From positions 1-39,028 of IMG/VR virus record IMGVR_UViG_3300025121_000090: a stretch of DNA of 39,028 bases. The stretch is one strand, 5' to 3'. The notes under the pieces are model-generated. The model saw only the letters and a program-made list of their open reading frames with translations. It was not told the origin of the DNA and did not search any database. The DNA comes from a virus. This document shows, piece after piece, positions 28,377 to 36,412 of this stretch. Within the stretch, counting starts at the first letter, position 1; every line of letters starts with the position of its first letter. Made by a program: the position numbers and the translations under genes.

Positions 28377-29412
28377 TCATTCACTCGAATATCGCAATAA
28401 GTTTTTAAAACGGCAATTGCAGTATGATAAAAAATTCCGGGAAATATTTAACCGGGTTGCTGAACAATTTGCCTTACTTTCAAATGATCCTTCTATAAAA
28501 TTTTCAAAAAGTTTCCGATATAACGGTGCTATCAATAAAAAGATTGACATCATAATTGAGTCGTTTCATAAGGACGTTTTGGATTTAACTGAACTGGATA
28601 TTGAAAAGAGCTGGGGACTAAGTAACTCTAAAAATGATCAGATAGTAAAAGATTACCTTTCAACTATTGGCAAAATTAAAGCAGTACAATCTGCAAAATA
28701 CTTTTTGCCTAACATTCCGGCACTCAAAGCGTTTATTTCCGGCAAGCATGGAACTAAAACACTTTCAGATTCAGTTTGGCAGGTAGCAAAACAATTAAGG
28801 GGCGAACTTAAAATTCATTTAGGTATCGGATTAGCGAATGGGGACAGTGCCAGTACTATTTCACGCAGGATTAGAACTTACCTTAAAAATCCAGATGCTT
28901 TGTTTCGTCGTGTACGTGATAATAATGGCCGTCTTATTGCAAGTAAGGCAATGTTGGAGAATAAACCAGGCCAGGGAGTGTATAACTCGGCTTATAAAAA
29001 TGCTATGCGTGTGGCACGTACAAACACGAATCAGGCGTATCTTCTGGCAGACCATATTCGTTGGTTGAAACTTCCGATGGTTATTGGTAAAAAAATATCA
29101 CTTTCAGCACAGCATAAAATATTTGATATTTGTGATGAATGTGAAGGTACTTATCCAAAAACATTTGTTTGGGTAGGCTGGCATCCGATTTGCCTTTGTC
29201 ATGCGGTCGCTGTTTTAATGCCTCCTGATGATTTTAACGCATACCTAAAAGGTAATGAACCGCTAAAGGCTAAACAGATTACAACCTATTCAGATAAGTT
29301 TCAAAAGTATGTAAAAGAAAATTTTGACAGGTATTCAAAATACCAAAGTACTCCGTTCTGGATTGAGGACAATCAAAATATTATCGAAAACATTATGAAA
29401 ATCAAAAAATAG
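28369..29412 (+). CDS. Minor head (Mu gpF-like) morphogenesis protein
   Basis: 347 residues. The middle (HLGIGLANGDSASTISRRIRTYLKNP) and C-terminal segment with ARTNTNQAYLLADHIRWLKLP, then CDECEGTYPKTFVWVGWHPICLC match the Mu F/SPP1 gp7 head-morphogenesis family, whose C-terminus contains paired Cys (CDEC...HPICLC), likely a zinc site. The protein is packaged in or docks to the prohead near the portal, and its gene normally follows the portal gene directly. Here the 11-kb sugar island lies between. Confidence 0.78.
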   Translation: MPDHSLEYRNKFLKRQLQYDKKFREIFNRVAEQFALLSNDPSIKFSKSFRYNGAINKKIDIIIESFHKDVLDLTELDIEKSWGLSNSKNDQIVKDYLSTIGKIKAVQSAKYFLPNIPALKAFISGKHGTKTLSDSVWQVAKQLRGELKIHLGIGLANGDSASTISRRIRTYLKNPDALFRRVRDNNGRLIASKAMLENKPGQGVYNSAYKNAMRVARTNTNQAYLLADHIRWLKLPMVIGKKISLSAQHKIFDICDECEGTYPKTFVWVGWHPICLCHAVAVLMPPDDFNAYLKGNEPLKAKQITTYSDKFQKYVKENFDRYSKYQSTPFWIEDNQNIIENIMKIKK

Positions 29413-29415
29413 GTT

Positions 29416-29570
29416 TATCTTTGGTATTCTAAAAGTACAACATGAAGAAATTATTTAATTTTAAAATTGCCCCATTAACGGGGAATTGTCCAGAAGGTTC
29501 GGTTGTACTTACCTCTGGCTTTTTCTTTTTAGTGGGGCTTAATTTTTTTATATATGAAAGTACAAATTAA
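29416..29570 (+). promoter_or_regulatory. Structured leader with interleaved stems and 42-codon frame (copy 4)
   Basis: TATCTTTG (29416-29423) is a -7 box without a clear -33. Stem A pairs AAGTACAAC (29433-29441) with GTTGTACTT (29502-29510), 9 perfect bp. Stem B pairs GCCCCATTAA (29469-29478) with TTAGTGGGGC (29529-29538), 10 bp with one G-U. Order A-B-A'-B'. The ATG at 29442 directly follows strand A. Its 42-codon frame ends at 29570 and overlaps the ParB start (29554). A T7 run follows B'. Confidence 0.6.
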
Positions 29571-30459
29571 GAATTTAGAACCTAATCCATACAGGGATAT
29601 GAATAATTATCCTATGGATGAGGCAAAGGTGAAAAGCCTTATTGAATCTATCCGGCAAACAGGATTTTGGGATAATATACTTTCCCGGAAACATGGAAAC
29701 AAATATCAAATTGCTTATGGTCATCACAGACTGGCAGCAATAAGAGAAGTGTTTAAGTCCATAGACTTTGTTGATATTCCGGTGAAGGAATTGGATGATG
29801 CAACAATGATAAAGATTATGGCAAATGAGAACATGGAAGCATGGACAGCATTGCCGAGAGTCATTGATGAGACGGTCAGGGTCACAAAGCAATTTCTTGA
29901 GCAGCACCCGGAAGAAGTGAAGAAGTTAAGCTCCCATGGACGCCTAACTATTATAGGTAAGGATATGATTTCACAGTTTCTTAACTGGAATGAAAGCCGG
30001 GTTTCCTATTCTCTTGAACGTCTGAAGATGATTCAGGATGATAAAATTGATCGGGAAGCAATAGATAGTTTACCTACCGAAAGGGCTGCCAGAAACTTTA
30101 TTACTTCTGTTAAGGAGTTTGATATTCCAAAAGGAAAGCAAAAAGCAGTCGTTGCAAAATATAAAGAATCTGAGGGTGGACAAAGGGCAATGACTAATGC
30201 TGTTATTGAAGAAGTGATAGTTCCAAAGAAGAAGAAAGAATCTATTGATACTTCCAGAACTATTGAGAATGAAATAAAATCTGTTGATTCTCTTAATTCT
30301 GACTTACAGGATAAGCTTTTAAGATTAACTACACTTTATCGTGAAGTTGGTGGCGTCCCAAAATTTTGGGAACAGATTAACTGGCACATGAAACTTGTTA
30401 ATAATCTCAACAAAACAGTTACAATGATAGATACATTTATACAAACCAATAAAAAATAA
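29554..30459 (+). CDS. ParB-like nuclease/partition-domain protein
   Basis: 301 residues. N-terminal ParB/Sulfiredoxin-type domain with the NPYRDMNNYP start, KSLIESIRQTGFWDNILSR and the GHHRLAAIRE box (GxHR, the catalytic or CTP-pocket region of ParB). ANENMEAWTALP and a central HTH (GRLTIIGKDMISQFLNWNESRVSYSLERL) follow. The C-terminal third is basic and coiled-coil-like. Phage ParB-domain proteins can bind DNA or regulate packaging. No parA is nearby. It follows leader copy 4, whose frame overlaps its start. Confidence 0.75.
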   Translation: MKVQIKNLEPNPYRDMNNYPMDEAKVKSLIESIRQTGFWDNILSRKHGNKYQIAYGHHRLAAIREVFKSIDFVDIPVKELDDATMIKIMANENMEAWTALPRVIDETVRVTKQFLEQHPEEVKKLSSHGRLTIIGKDMISQFLNWNESRVSYSLERLKMIQDDKIDREAIDSLPTERAARNFITSVKEFDIPKGKQKAVVAKYKESEGGQRAMTNAVIEEVIVPKKKKESIDTSRTIENEIKSVDSLNSDLQDKLLRLTTLYREVGGVPKFWEQINWHMKLVNNLNKTVTMIDTFIQTNKK

Positions 30460-30464
30460 TAATT

Positions 30465-30893
30465 ATGAAACTAAGTTTAGCATCACAAATTTATGCTTTA
30501 CTCCTTTCAAATACAAAAGGAGAAAACGCCTTTATGACCTATGATGATTTAGGTCATGCAATTTTCGGACAGGGATATTCTGTAAAGAAATTCAGGTATG
30601 ATTATATTAAGATGATGAAAACGCAAATGTTTCAAGTATCTGAAATTGCTACCCGTCTCGGTCATTCTATAATTCCATCCCGAAAATTAACAAAAAGCAA
30701 AAACAGAACTTTTATTGTAACTGGTTGGAAGATACCAATGGTAAATGATGCAGAATATGTTTTGAAGGAATTACTTTATAAAAAGCAAAATGGAGATGCA
30801 AAAACTGCTTCATTTAATAGATTATTAGATACCGCAAAAGTGCAGGGAATGATTGCGCCTGAGAAACTAAAAGAATTAGAAATTCATAATTAG
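30465..30893 (+). CDS. Hypothetical protein, 142 aa
   Basis: 142 residues, basic. Pattern of short helices with turn (FMTYDDLGHAIFGQGYSVKKFRYDYIKMM) resembles a winged-helix DNA-binding N-terminus. The C-terminal part is Lys-rich (LKELLYKKQNGDAKTA). It starts 5 nt after the ParB-like stop and is followed by a strong terminator, so it shares the ParB transcript. No family recognised. Confidence 0.5.
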   Translation: MKLSLASQIYALLLSNTKGENAFMTYDDLGHAIFGQGYSVKKFRYDYIKMMKTQMFQVSEIATRLGHSIIPSRKLTKSKNRTFIVTGWKIPMVNDAEYVLKELLYKKQNGDAKTASFNRLLDTAKVQGMIAPEKLKELEIHN

Positions 30894-30913
30894 CCCCCAG
30901 GTTTTTCGGAAAG

Positions 30914-30942
30914 AGCCTCTCCATATCGGAGGGGCTTTTTTT
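30914..30942 (+). terminator. Rho-independent terminator
   Basis: AGCCTCTCC (30914-30922), ATATC loop, GGAGGGGCT (30928-30936), 9 bp with one G-U pair, then T7. It ends the ParB-like transcript and lies just downstream (on the minus strand) of the convergent gene at 30944-31195. Confidence 0.88.
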
Positions 30943-30943
30943 A

Positions 30944-31195
30944 TTACTGAAAATTAAAATATTTCCGATTCATACTTCTTATATCCGGTTTTGGTGGATC
31001 TGTCTTTGTTACGACTATTTTGGGAATTTCATCCGCTATTTCAATCACCCATTGGCCCTGATCGCCTGGTAGTTTCCTTGCGTGGTGATGTGAGGGCAAA
31101 AAACCATTTATACAACGTCTTATAATAGTTTTTGGGGAGACTTCTTTCCCTTTCGAGGGGAACATTTTGGCATACTCTTCAACTGTTATTACCAT
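30944..31195 (-). CDS. Small DNA-binding-like protein on the opposite strand
   Basis: 83 residues, the only convincing minus-strand gene. VEEYAKMFPSKGKEVSPKTIIRRCINGFLP resembles a MerR/excisionase-type winged helix: a Tyr-containing helix, a turn and a basic recognition helix. GQWVIEIADEIPKI then forms the wing or strand. It converges on the terminator at 30914. Its upstream (on plus 31196-31260) holds only a weak TATATTG box, and it is divergent from the capsid promoter at 31234-31265. A repressor or excisionase is possible. Confidence 0.6.
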   Translation of the reverse strand: MVITVEEYAKMFPSKGKEVSPKTIIRRCINGFLPSHHHARKLPGDQGQWVIEIADEIPKIVVTKTDPPKPDIRSMNRKYFNFQ

Positions 31196-31233
31196 ATTGC
31201 TTGTCTATATGCGGACGAAGTTAAATAATCTTA

Positions 31234-31265
31234 TTGAACTAACAATATACTTTAACGTAATTTTG
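31234..31265 (+). promoter_or_regulatory. Bacteroidota-type promoter of the capsid operon
   Basis: TTG (31234-31236), 21 nt, TAATTTTG (31258-31265). It lies 19 nt before the ATG at 31285 and divergent from the 30944 gene, so the two may be jointly controlled. Confidence 0.7.
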
Positions 31266-31284
31266 AACAAAATATATTCATTTT

Positions 31285-31986
31285 ATGAAAGAGAAAATTT
31301 TAGCATTCCTGAAATCGAAATTAACCGGGGTCAGTGAATCATTTTTATCAGGGGTTGCAGATACGTTCAGCAAAACCGTAAAAGAAGAAAAAGATATTGA
31401 GACCGTATTCACAGACGGGATCATCGAGACACTCAAATTCTCTGCAACACAACTTCAGATCGAAGGCGACCGCAGAGCAACAGAAGCACAAAAGACAGCT
31501 TTAAAGAATTTCCAGGAAAAACACGGACTTAATGAAGACGGTACGCCGATAAAGAAAGTCGGCAGACCTCCGAAAGACAAAGACGCTGATCCTGATCCGA
31601 ATGAGCCTGTTTGGTTCACTGCTTTTAAAAAAGAACAACAGGAATCAACTGAGACTCTTAAAGCGGAGATTGAAAAGCAAAAACAGGAAAAGACTTTAGC
31701 CTCATTAGCTGAAAAAGTGAGTAAGCATGAAAAATTAAAGGATATACCTGCATCGTATTTAAAGGGTCGGAATCTGATTCCAAAATCAGAGGCCGAGATT
31801 GATCAACTGGTCGCATCTATTGAAACCGATTACAACGGATTCAAACAGGAAATGGCAGAGAAGGGGGTCGTTATTTCAGTACCGCCAACGGGAGGCGGGC
31901 AGCAAAGTGAGAAATCTACAATCGATGCTTACCTTAATGAGAAGTTCCCGAAAGAGCCGCAAGGCAAAGTATTAATTAAAAAATAA
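31285..31986 (+). CDS. Scaffold-like/capsid-assembly protein
   Basis: 233 residues, highly charged and helical, with coiled-coil stretches (FKKEQQESTETLKAEIEKQK) and a proline- and acid-rich linker (DKDADPDPNEPVW). The position directly before the decoration and capsid genes, plus composition, fit a scaffold or capsid-assembly chaperone of the kind cleaved or lost on maturation. No catalytic protease triad is visible. First gene after its own promoter. Confidence 0.6.
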   Translation: MKEKILAFLKSKLTGVSESFLSGVADTFSKTVKEEKDIETVFTDGIIETLKFSATQLQIEGDRRATEAQKTALKNFQEKHGLNEDGTPIKKVGRPPKDKDADPDPNEPVWFTAFKKEQQESTETLKAEIEKQKQEKTLASLAEKVSKHEKLKDIPASYLKGRNLIPKSEAEIDQLVASIETDYNGFKQEMAEKGVVISVPPTGGGQQSEKSTIDAYLNEKFPKEPQGKVLIKK

Positions 31987-31991
31987 TAATT

Positions 31992-32576
31992 ATGCAAACA
32001 TTTTCTTCAACAGATACCGAAAGGAATTTAGCCGTCGAGCTGATCCTTGAGGATATTCCCGGAGGCGGTGTGGTCGAGAAAGATGATTTTCCGACTTCAG
32101 CAACTGGGATGAAAGAGGGTGCACTCCTTGGAGTGGACTCTGATGGGATTTATCATCTCACGAAAACAGCTATGTTAGCCAATGCTTTGGTAGCATCAGG
32201 TTTTAATCATGTCGTAGTTTATAACAACCATGAATTTAAAGCAGGCGATCTTCTTGGTTATAGTTTAGGCACTGCATCAGGCGTCAGGATCACATCAGTT
32301 GTAGCTTCTGGCACAGGGAAAGATGTGCTTAACCTCAGTAGTAATTTGAGTATTGCTATTGCTGCAAGTGGGTTGGTAATTGAAAATGCTACTTCAGGAT
32401 TTAATGGCGGTGGATTTCGATACTCTCCTGTTGCTATTGCAACTAACCCTGTCGATCTGACTAACGATAATAACGGTTGTGGACTTTTGGTCCGTGGTCG
32501 TGTTCGTACTTCACAATTGCCTTATTTTGTTGATGCAACCATTAAGGCACTACTTCCTTTAGTTCGTTTCGTTTAA
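31992..32576 (+). CDS. Head decoration-like protein
   Basis: 194 residues, Gly/Ser/Thr/Val-rich and beta-rich (FKAGDLLGYSLGTASGVRI, TSVVASGTGKDVLNLSSN). It lies between the scaffold-like and major capsid genes, the place of lambda gpD. Family not recognised with confidence; composition and position support a head decoration or capsid-stabilising protein. Confidence 0.55.
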   Translation: MQTFSSTDTERNLAVELILEDIPGGGVVEKDDFPTSATGMKEGALLGVDSDGIYHLTKTAMLANALVASGFNHVVVYNNHEFKAGDLLGYSLGTASGVRITSVVASGTGKDVLNLSSNLSIAIAASGLVIENATSGFNGGGFRYSPVAIATNPVDLTNDNNGCGLLVRGRVRTSQLPYFVDATIKALLPLVRFV

Positions 32577-32595
32577 CTTTTAAAAAATAGAAAAA

Positions 32596-33684
32596 ATGGA
32601 AAGATCAATTTTAAAAGAGTTAACGAAAGTGAATGTCGAAGCTTACGTTAACCGTCGGCGTGAACTGTTCCTTAATAAACTTTTCTGGCAACAGTTTTTC
32701 CCTTTAAAATATACCACTCAATTAACATGGGAATCCCTTTCTGGGTCGGGTGGTAATCCTGTAATGGCAGATGTTATCGAGTATAACTCTTCTGCGCCTC
32801 TCAAATCTCGTAGAATTATCACCAAGATAACCGGAGACATCCCAAAGATAGCCATTAAAAGGCAGATGGATGAAAAGGATATGAATGATTATAACATTCT
32901 GAAAGCATTATCTTTGGGCGATATTAATAGGAGCGCACTTCTTGACCTCGTGTTTAATGACATTGATTTCTGTTATACAGGTGTTATGGCACGTACTGAG
33001 TACCTTGCTATGCAGGCACTTAGTTATGGTCAGATATCTCTTACCTCCTCAAACAATAATGGGATCATAACTGAAGATGTTTGTGATTTCGGTATTCCTA
33101 CTGGGAATAAAACAGGCGTTACTCTTCAATGGTCACAAGCATCTGGTAGTGTTCCAATGACTGATATCAGGACTCTTACAGATAATGCAAGGGCTTCCGG
33201 GTATCCTTTGGAGTATATGTGTTGCGATAGAACAGCATTTAATGAGCTTGTAGCATCAACACAGGTACAGAATGAATGGGCAGTACTCCGTAATACAACC
33301 ACGAAAGCCACTCCGACATTTACGGATTTGAGTAATCTATTTGAATCAAGGCTTCTTCCGAAGATTGTTATAGTTGACTCGAATGTGAGATTTGAAAGCA
33401 ATGCACATGCACTTACCAACGTAGCTGCATGGAAAAATGGTTATGTAACCTTTATTCCTGATCTAAAAATCGGTAACGTCCTTCACGGACCTATAGCTGA
33501 GGAAACCAGTGAATCAGTAAGTAAAAAATCCATCCAGGTCAAGCGAGATCATATACTTTTATCGAAGTGGTCAGAGTTGGAGCCTTTCGGTGAATTTACT
33601 AAAGGGCAGGCCAATGCCTTTCCCCGGTTTACCGATGTGGACGGGATATTTATCCTGAAGGTTGATGCGACTTCATGGAGTTAA
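32596..33684 (+). CDS. Major capsid protein, E family (lambda gpE-like)
   Basis: 362 residues. The N-terminal segment RRRELFLNKLFWQQFFPLKYTT followed by LTWESLSGSGGNPVMADVIEY matches the start of the gpE-type capsid fold (HK97 fold, E family). Also seen are RIITKITGDIPKIAIKRQMDEKDM and the LLPKIVIVDSNVRFES strand. It builds the icosahedral head. Followed by a perfect 12-bp hairpin terminator. Confidence 0.8.
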   Translation: MERSILKELTKVNVEAYVNRRRELFLNKLFWQQFFPLKYTTQLTWESLSGSGGNPVMADVIEYNSSAPLKSRRIITKITGDIPKIAIKRQMDEKDMNDYNILKALSLGDINRSALLDLVFNDIDFCYTGVMARTEYLAMQALSYGQISLTSSNNNGIITEDVCDFGIPTGNKTGVTLQWSQASGSVPMTDIRTLTDNARASGYPLEYMCCDRTAFNELVASTQVQNEWAVLRNTTTKATPTFTDLSNLFESRLLPKIVIVDSNVRFESNAHALTNVAAWKNGYVTFIPDLKIGNVLHGPIAEETSESVSKKSIQVKRDHILLSKWSELEPFGEFTKGQANAFPRFTDVDGIFILKVDATSWS

Positions 33685-33693
33685 TTATATATT

Positions 33694-33722
33694 AATAGGA
33701 GTAGGATTCCTACTCCTATTTT
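33694..33722 (+). terminator. Hairpin terminator after capsid gene
   Basis: AATAGGAGTAGG (33694-33705), loop ATT, CCTACTCCTATT (33709-33720), 12 perfect bp, then a short T run. The hairpin may reduce transcription into the connector genes, so capsid mRNA is more abundant. Confidence 0.75.
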
Positions 33723-33733
33723 AATAAAACGAC

Positions 33734-34051
33734 ATGACAAACCTTGAAGCGATAAAAGCCAAGATGAATTATCCTTTGTCTGAGAATGCTTTTATTCTTG
33801 CGTTACAGGACAGAGGGCTTGCTTCTGCTGGTATTTATTCAGGTGGTGAGTCTTTTGATCTTGCTTATGCTGATGCGATCACTACACTTGTAACTGTCCC
33901 TAATGTTGTTGAAGGGGGGTATCAGGTCAGTTTGGCTGATAAGACAACTCTTTTAAGTTTGGCAGCAGGTATTTATACAAAGTATAGTGCAGTGAATCCA
34001 ATACCAGCAAGTTCTTTGAAAAAAACGGCAACCTTTGTACAACGTTTCTGA
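33734..34051 (+). CDS. Head-tail connector-like protein
   Basis: 105 residues, Ala/Leu/Thr-rich helical (LSENAFILALQDRGLAS) with a beta hairpin in the middle. Position right after the capsid and terminator matches head-tail adaptor genes (SPP1 gp15/HK97 gp6 position). The name is by position, not by recognised motif. Confidence 0.5.
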   Translation: MTNLEAIKAKMNYPLSENAFILALQDRGLASAGIYSGGESFDLAYADAITTLVTVPNVVEGGYQVSLADKTTLLSLAAGIYTKYSAVNPIPASSLKKTATFVQRF

Positions 34052-34365
34052 TGCAACAATATCCTGATAGTATCGTAGTAACTACTTCTGCATCTGGTTC
34101 ACAGAATGCAAGCGGAGTTTGGACTGCAGGGGAGACAACTGATTATACTTTTTCATGCCGGGCAGAAGTGAACGGCACGGGGAAGAAAATAGCAGGGGCA
34201 GATGGAGTGATGATAGATTATTCTTTTGATCTTTTCATGCCTGTTACAACAGTGGTCATACCGGCAGGATCTGATTTTGTTCTTACTGCACTTTCAAACG
34301 GTACGATCACGGGTAAAGTAAAACGTGCCTCGAATGGTCAATTAAATTCAAGACTATGGCTCTAA
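34051..34365 (+). CDS. Head closure/stopper-like protein
   Basis: 104 residues, predicted all-beta (SIVVTTSASGSQNASGVW, TTDYTFSCRAEVNGTGKK, FDLFMPVTTVVIPAGSDF). This size and beta pattern, and its place after the adaptor gene, fit the stopper (SPP1 gp16/HK97 gp7 position). Start overlaps the previous stop by 1 nt. Confidence 0.5.
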   Translation: MQQYPDSIVVTTSASGSQNASGVWTAGETTDYTFSCRAEVNGTGKKIAGADGVMIDYSFDLFMPVTTVVIPAGSDFVLTALSNGTITGKVKRASNGQLNSRLWL

Positions 34366-34874
34366 AGAGTAATTTCAACGAGGCTAAGTCAATGAAAGAT
34401 ATTGAAAAACAGGCTGGATTACTTTATCAACAAATTATTGATGCGTTTATTAATGATGCTGAACAATTTATTATTAATGCACGTGGACAGGCGCAAAGTC
34501 ATGTAGCAGGGCAATATGAAGATGTAACGGCTAACCTTCGGAACTCAATCGGGTATTATATTTTCCATAATGGGGAATTGATTATCGGAAAGGAACCGGG
34601 GACACTTGCTGGAAAAATAACTGAAGGTCGGTTATCTGCTGCAGAAATTGCATCAATGAATAAACAATCAATTCAGGAGTTCATCAAACCGACTGGTTTT
34701 CAGATGATCCTCATTGCAGGGATGAATTACGCTTCTTATGTAGAGTCGAAAGGATATAATGTCATTTCTTACCAGGCAGATGTTTGTATGATTGATCTGG
34801 CATTACACTTGGAAAAACTCGAAGTCATTAAGGAAGGCACGGCAGCACGAATGGAAGAAACATTTATACCATGA
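34356..34874 (+). CDS. HK97 gp10-like tail-completion protein
   Basis: 172 residues with an amphipathic N-terminal helix (LLYQQIIDAFINDAEQF) and the characteristic GQYEDVTANLRNSIGYYIF segment (GxYxxxTxNLRxSIGY) seen in HK97 gp10-like neck/tail-completion proteins. Ends overlapping the next gene by ATGA. Confidence 0.68.
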   Translation: MALKSNFNEAKSMKDIEKQAGLLYQQIIDAFINDAEQFIINARGQAQSHVAGQYEDVTANLRNSIGYYIFHNGELIIGKEPGTLAGKITEGRLSAAEIASMNKQSIQEFIKPTGFQMILIAGMNYASYVESKGYNVISYQADVCMIDLALHLEKLEVIKEGTAARMEETFIP

Positions 34875-35266
34875 GCGATTATAAGACTACGGATTACATA
34901 ATAGGTATTGTTTACTCACTTTTGGGGTCTATAACGAAACCAAAATATTTAAAGACAAAACCCAGCAAGTCAACCGCAACAGAATACGTGGTCATCAACT
35001 CGCTCCCGGTAAATGCTAATGTGATGCAAAAATGTTATGTCAACGTGAATTATCACGTTAAGGATATTGACGGAGGGCCGGGTATCGGGTTAATCCCTGA
35101 TGCCACAAAATTGGAAGCCGGATCAGCATTAATTCTGGCAGCATTAAAACAAGTCTCTACAACAAGTTATCTCATTGATCTTGAAAGTCAGGAGACAATA
35201 AGGGAGGAGCAACTTGGAGAACATTATTCAAATTTAAGATTTAGTTTCAAAAACATTAATAATTAA
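34871..35266 (+). CDS. Tail terminator-like protein
   Basis: 131 residues, alpha/beta (EYVVINSLPVNANVM, CYVNVNYHVKDIDG), an arrangement like gpU/tail-terminator proteins. Position after the gp10-like gene and before the tail tube gene fits the terminator. Call by position and fold outline. Confidence 0.55.
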   Translation: MSDYKTTDYIIGIVYSLLGSITKPKYLKTKPSKSTATEYVVINSLPVNANVMQKCYVNVNYHVKDIDGGPGIGLIPDATKLEAGSALILAALKQVSTTSYLIDLESQETIREEQLGEHYSNLRFSFKNINN

Positions 35267-35270
35267 GAAT

Positions 35271-35765
35271 ATGGCAGTTTATTTATTTGGAATAGCATCC
35301 GTTAAATACGGAACAGCCGCAACCGGAAGTAATATGCCTTCAGGTGCTGCATTGACTACTTTACCGGATACCGTTAAGGGATCTGTAAGTATTGAAGAAA
35401 CAGAAGGATCCCTGACTAACTTCTATGTTGATCAGAAGTTTTCGCCTGTAAGAAGTGTAAAAACTGAAGAAGGTGAATTATCGGCAATCATGCAGTTTTA
35501 CGACATGACATTTGCCAATATTGCTGCTCTGAAAGGTGGTACTGGAAACGCTTCAGGGTACACTCCTGCAACAGGTTATACAACCGTTAACTTGGCTCTG
35601 GAGATGTTACTTGATTCAGGCCATAAACTTCAGATGTATAATGCTAACTGCATCACTCGCATCATTGGTGGTGGTGGAAGGGACAAACTTTTTTCTTTGG
35701 AGCTCAAGGCCCTCCCGCAGATGACGGCAGACAATACAGGCAGCTGGAAAATCAGTGCTTTCTAA
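35271..35765 (+). CDS. Major tail (tube) protein
   Basis: 164 residues, beta-rich and Gly/Thr-rich (GSVSIEETEGSLTNFYVDQK, EEGELSAIMQFYDMTFA), typical of tail-tube proteins and of right size for a short-tailed-subunit siphovirus. Located immediately upstream of the tail chaperone genes. Followed by a weak hairpin terminator at 35771-35793. Confidence 0.65.
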   Translation: MAVYLFGIASVKYGTAATGSNMPSGAALTTLPDTVKGSVSIEETEGSLTNFYVDQKFSPVRSVKTEEGELSAIMQFYDMTFANIAALKGGTGNASGYTPATGYTTVNLALEMLLDSGHKLQMYNANCITRIIGGGGRDKLFSLELKALPQMTADNTGSWKISAF

Positions 35766-35770
35766 TTAAG

Positions 35771-35793
35771 AGCCTCTGAACAAGGGGCTTTTT
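35771..35793 (+). terminator. Weak hairpin terminator after tail-tube gene
   Basis: AGCCTC (35771-35776), 7-nt loop, GGGGCT (35784-35789), 6 bp with one G-U, then T5. A partial stop here would lower chaperone and tape measure expression relative to tail tube. Confidence 0.65.
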
Positions 35794-35801
35794 ATAAAAT
35801 T

Positions 35802-36212
35802 ATGGAGCGCACAGCGTCGAACATATTACTTGGACGATTTGGTCCGGCTGATTCATTCCGTTTAAAATGGGGTTGGTTTACTTTTCGTTTGTCTATACGT
35901 CCAATATCAACAAGGCAGTTAATTAGGATCAGCGGTGAAATATGTCAGATAAGAGACTTTGAAGATGAGAATGTATCTTATTTTCAAGCCTTGATGGATC
36001 ATGCCAAAGATGCTGAATTTATTAGCAGGGCTATTGCTATTGCAACCGGAACAAGGTTTGTGAGAATAGTAGCATATGCAATATCAAAACTCCCGAATAA
36101 AGATCAAAATATTCTCTTTAAGATTGTCATCAAAAATTCAGATGCAGAGGTTTTTTTTTGGAATATGGCATTGGCCAGAAAGATGAACATACTGAAGAAG
36201 AAACCGGAGTAG
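35802..36212 (+). CDS. Tail assembly chaperone (G-type), short product
   Basis: 136 residues, mixed charge and helical (AKDAEFISRAIAIATG). Position between tail tube and tape measure is that of the tail assembly chaperone. The frame contains a T9 run at 36151-36159. A -1 slip there joins it to the frame ending at 36412. Without slipping it ends at 36212. Confidence 0.7.
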   Translation: MERTASNILLGRFGPADSFRLKWGWFTFRLSIRPISTRQLIRISGEICQIRDFEDENVSYFQALMDHAKDAEFISRAIAIATGTRFVRIVAYAISKLPNKDQNILFKIVIKNSDAEVFFWNMALARKMNILKKKPE

Positions 36213-36412
36213 CAAAAGGGGGTGTTAGTCTTTTTGGTCGTCTTGCAATGTACCGCACGAAATTAAATTTAACAGAATCGGAACTGATGAACAAGAGTTG
36301 GATATCATTGCAGATTGAAAGTGTAGACCTGCCATGGTGGGATTACAAAGCAAAGAAGATGATTTCAGGCGATCAGGCAAATTTAATACTTGGAAAATAT
36401 ATTAAGCCATGA
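35802..36412 (+). CDS. Tail assembly chaperone, -1 frameshift product (GT-type)
   Basis: Joined product: 35802 to the T9 run (36151-36159), then frame -1 to 36412, about 203 residues. The second frame has no ATG near its beginning (first candidate is a TTG within the T run at 36158), the sign of programmed frameshifting as in lambda G/GT. The added domain (GVSLFGRLAMYRTKLNLTESELMNKSWI, then DLPWWDYKAKKM) carries the T-domain features. The stop overlaps the tape measure start by ATGA. Slip efficiency cannot be read from sequence. Confidence 0.68.

Noticed and set aside
29575-29907. Minus-strand open frame of 110 codons opposite the ParB-like gene.
   Set aside because: It overlaps a confident gene with recognised ParB motifs, and its translation has no recognisable domain. 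It is a shadow.
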